This document shows, piece by piece, positions 40,908 through 42,002 of a stretch of DNA of 42,002 nt. The notes below the pieces were generated by a model. It ran no database searches. It was given only the letters and a program-made list of their open reading frames with translations, and had not been told where the DNA came from. Each line of letters begins with the position of its first letter. The first letter of the stretch is position 1. This DNA comes from an uncultured Clostridia bacterium (lineage in GTDB: Bacteria > Bacillota > Clostridia > TANB77 > CAG-508). The translations under genes and the position numbers were made by a program. The stretch is taken from assembly GCA_934177725.1 (NCBI GenBank), contig CAKPPO010000017.1:1-42002 (forward strand). Reading direction: 5' to 3'.

Positions 40908-41903
40908 TTATGTTATATATTTCCTATGTGAGTTTTTCACATTATTTTGATTTACCATTGCGTATTCCATCGTTGTATCTATTTTTATATGACCTAATAA
41001 CTTCTGTACTTGTTCTATTGGCATCCCTTTATCAATAGCCATAGTCGCCATTGTTCTTCTAAATTTATGTGGATGTACTTTATTTATATTTGCTTTTTTT
41101 CCTAGATTTCTAATAGCAATCTCAATTCCTGATATTCCTAATCTGTTATATGGTTTTATTAAAGGTACAAATAATGCTTCATTATCATCTGTTCTAGTTT
41201 CCAAATATTTTTCTATATACATTTTGCTCTTTGCACTAAAATAAACTTCTCTTTCACTGTTTCCTTTACCCAAAACGATACAGCTTCTTTCTTGAAAATT
41301 CATATCTGATATATTTAATCTTGTAAGTTCTCCTACTCGCATACCTGTTGAAATTAATAGTTCTAATATTGCTAAATCTCTTACATTTGAGCAAGTATCT
41401 CTCAATTTTTCTAGATTTTCATCTGTTAGTGTTTCTTTAACTCTTCTAGTTGTTTTTACTTTATGAATCCTTCTAACTGGACTTTTTACAATATAATCTT
41501 CGTTTTCCAACCAAGCAAAGAAACTTGATAATGTTCTTCTTATATTGTCTATTGTTACCATACCTGCATTTGAATTACTTTTATAATCTGATAAATAGTT
41601 TCTTAATATTTCAGTAGTAATTTCATTTATTGGAAGATTTACAGTATCAAGCATTTTATTTATATTATCTCTGTAGTAATTTAAAGTTCTTGTTGAGCAC
41701 CCTTCAATTTCCTTAGATGCTATAAATCTATCTAAAATATCTGTATTATTCTTTTGAGTTTCTTGCCTTTTAGTTTGTTCTATTATTTCAATTTGATAAT
41801 TTAAACATATTTCTGTAAGTATTTCTCTTAATCTTATTCTTTGGTTATCATCTAAGAAGTCTGCCATTTTAGTAGTTACTTCTTGGATAAATAACTCTTT
41901 CAC
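40908..41903 (-). CDS. Tyrosine recombinase/integrase (XerC/XerD-like)
   Basis: The 331-residue protein has an N-terminal SAM-like core-binding domain (about 50-140, FIASKEIEGCSTRTLNYYRDN) and a C-terminal catalytic domain. The active-site residues are visible: Arg in LISTGMRVGELTRL, the HPHKFRRTMATM box (HxxR), LLGHIKIDTTMEYA (His/Trp position), and the Tyr in that segment, followed by NVKNSHRKYIT. The GTG start at 41903 has AGGAG nine bases upstream. It is likely the recombinase of an integrated or formerly mobile element, in keeping with the decayed accessory genes to its left. The attachment sites were not found. Confidence 0.92.
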   Translation of the reverse strand: MKELFIQEVTTKMADFLDDNQRIRLREILTEICLNYQIEIIEQTKRQETQKNNTDILDRFIASKEIEGCSTRTLNYYRDNINKMLDTVNLPINEITTEILRNYLSDYKSNSNAGMVTIDNIRRTLSSFFAWLENEDYIVKSPVRRIHKVKTTRRVKETLTDENLEKLRDTCSNVRDLAILELLISTGMRVGELTRLNISDMNFQERSCIVLGKGNSEREVYFSAKSKMYIEKYLETRTDDNEALFVPLIKPYNRLGISGIEIAIRNLGKKANINKVHPHKFRRTMATMAIDKGMPIEQVQKLLGHIKIDTTMEYAMVNQNNVKNSHRKYIT

Positions 41904-41929
41904 TTACATTTTCTCCTTTCTTTGTATAA

Positions 41930-42002
41930 AAATCCACGGGTAAAACCCGTGGATTTACTTATCGGCCTATAAGGCCTTATTACTAGCTGCCACTTAAGTG
42001 GC
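41930..42002. other. Cluster of three palindromes at the window edge
   Basis: AAATCCACGGG/CCCGTGGATTT (41930-41956, 11-bp arms), GGCCT/AGGCC (41964-41976), and the perfect 14-mer GCCACTTAAGTGGC (41989-42002) follow one another. Such strings of hairpins occur at the ends of IS200/IS605-type elements, so an IS may begin at or beyond the edge. They lie upstream of the recombinase start and are not an obvious terminator for it. Confidence 0.45.

Overview
The window looks like a chromosome segment of a low-GC, anaerobic, spore-forming member of the Clostridia. DNA is strongly AT-rich, ribosome binding sites are strong AGGAGG types, and promoters read as sigma-A. The gene content fits this: rubrerythrin, bifunctional AdhE, sporulation genes yqfC, yqfD and pdaA, near-consensus Spo0A boxes, a T-box in front of aspS, and an Agr peptide-signalling locus. 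No rRNA, tRNA or CRISPR was seen.

Layout. 1-6 kb: a cut-off serine hydrolase, an exonuclease/phosphatase gene broken by an in-frame stop, dut, rubrerythrin, and a DUF2207/LemA membrane pair whose first gene ends in a frameshift beside a 96-bp repeat. 6-20.9 kb: a long minus-strand housekeeping block. It holds rimO, a guanylate-kinase-like gene, rng, pth, hslO, a MazG-like gene, a TagO/WecA-type glycosyltransferase fused to rubredoxin, recO, a YqzL-like gene, era, a decayed DUF4160/DUF2442 pair, a DUF3048 gene, dgkA, ybeY, an unknown 401-aa gene where phoH often lies, yqfD, yqfC and pdaA. 21-24.3 kb: an Agr system split into two converging units. The plus strand carries the response regulator and sensor kinase. 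The minus strand carries the peptide processor AgrB and a 39-aa AgrD precursor. 24.4-33.2 kb: RNA-modification enzymes, a second copy of the 96-bp repeat, T-box/aspS, adhE, a cysteine desulfurase and mntP. 33.3-42 kb: an accessory region with heavy decay (tag, MATE, amino-thiazoline hydrolase, GyrI-like, a GNAT and a RhuM gene are all damaged). It also has a RhuM-Fic fusion, an intact acetyltransferase and GNAT, a tyrosine recombinase, and a cluster of palindromes at the edge.

How it fits together. AgrB would process AgrD into a cyclic peptide that the sensor kinase detects, passing the signal to the LytTR regulator. A Spo0A box upstream of the regulator/kinase promoter suggests a link with sporulation entry. 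In the accessory region, four copies of a palindrome with an embedded promoter stand upstream of gene groups in one orientation, and both RhuM genes share an almost identical promoter/operator, so these genes may have common regulation.

Most notable: the rubredoxin-glycosyltransferase fusion, the AgrD peptide with an unusual cysteine-to-HQP spacing, a roughly 125-nt hairpin in front of rng, the 96-bp inverted-repeat element placed beside stop codons, the repeated promoter palindrome, and two convergent promoters that point at one bidirectional terminator with no gene between them. Several frameshifts could be assembly errors, which I cannot exclude from sequence alone.
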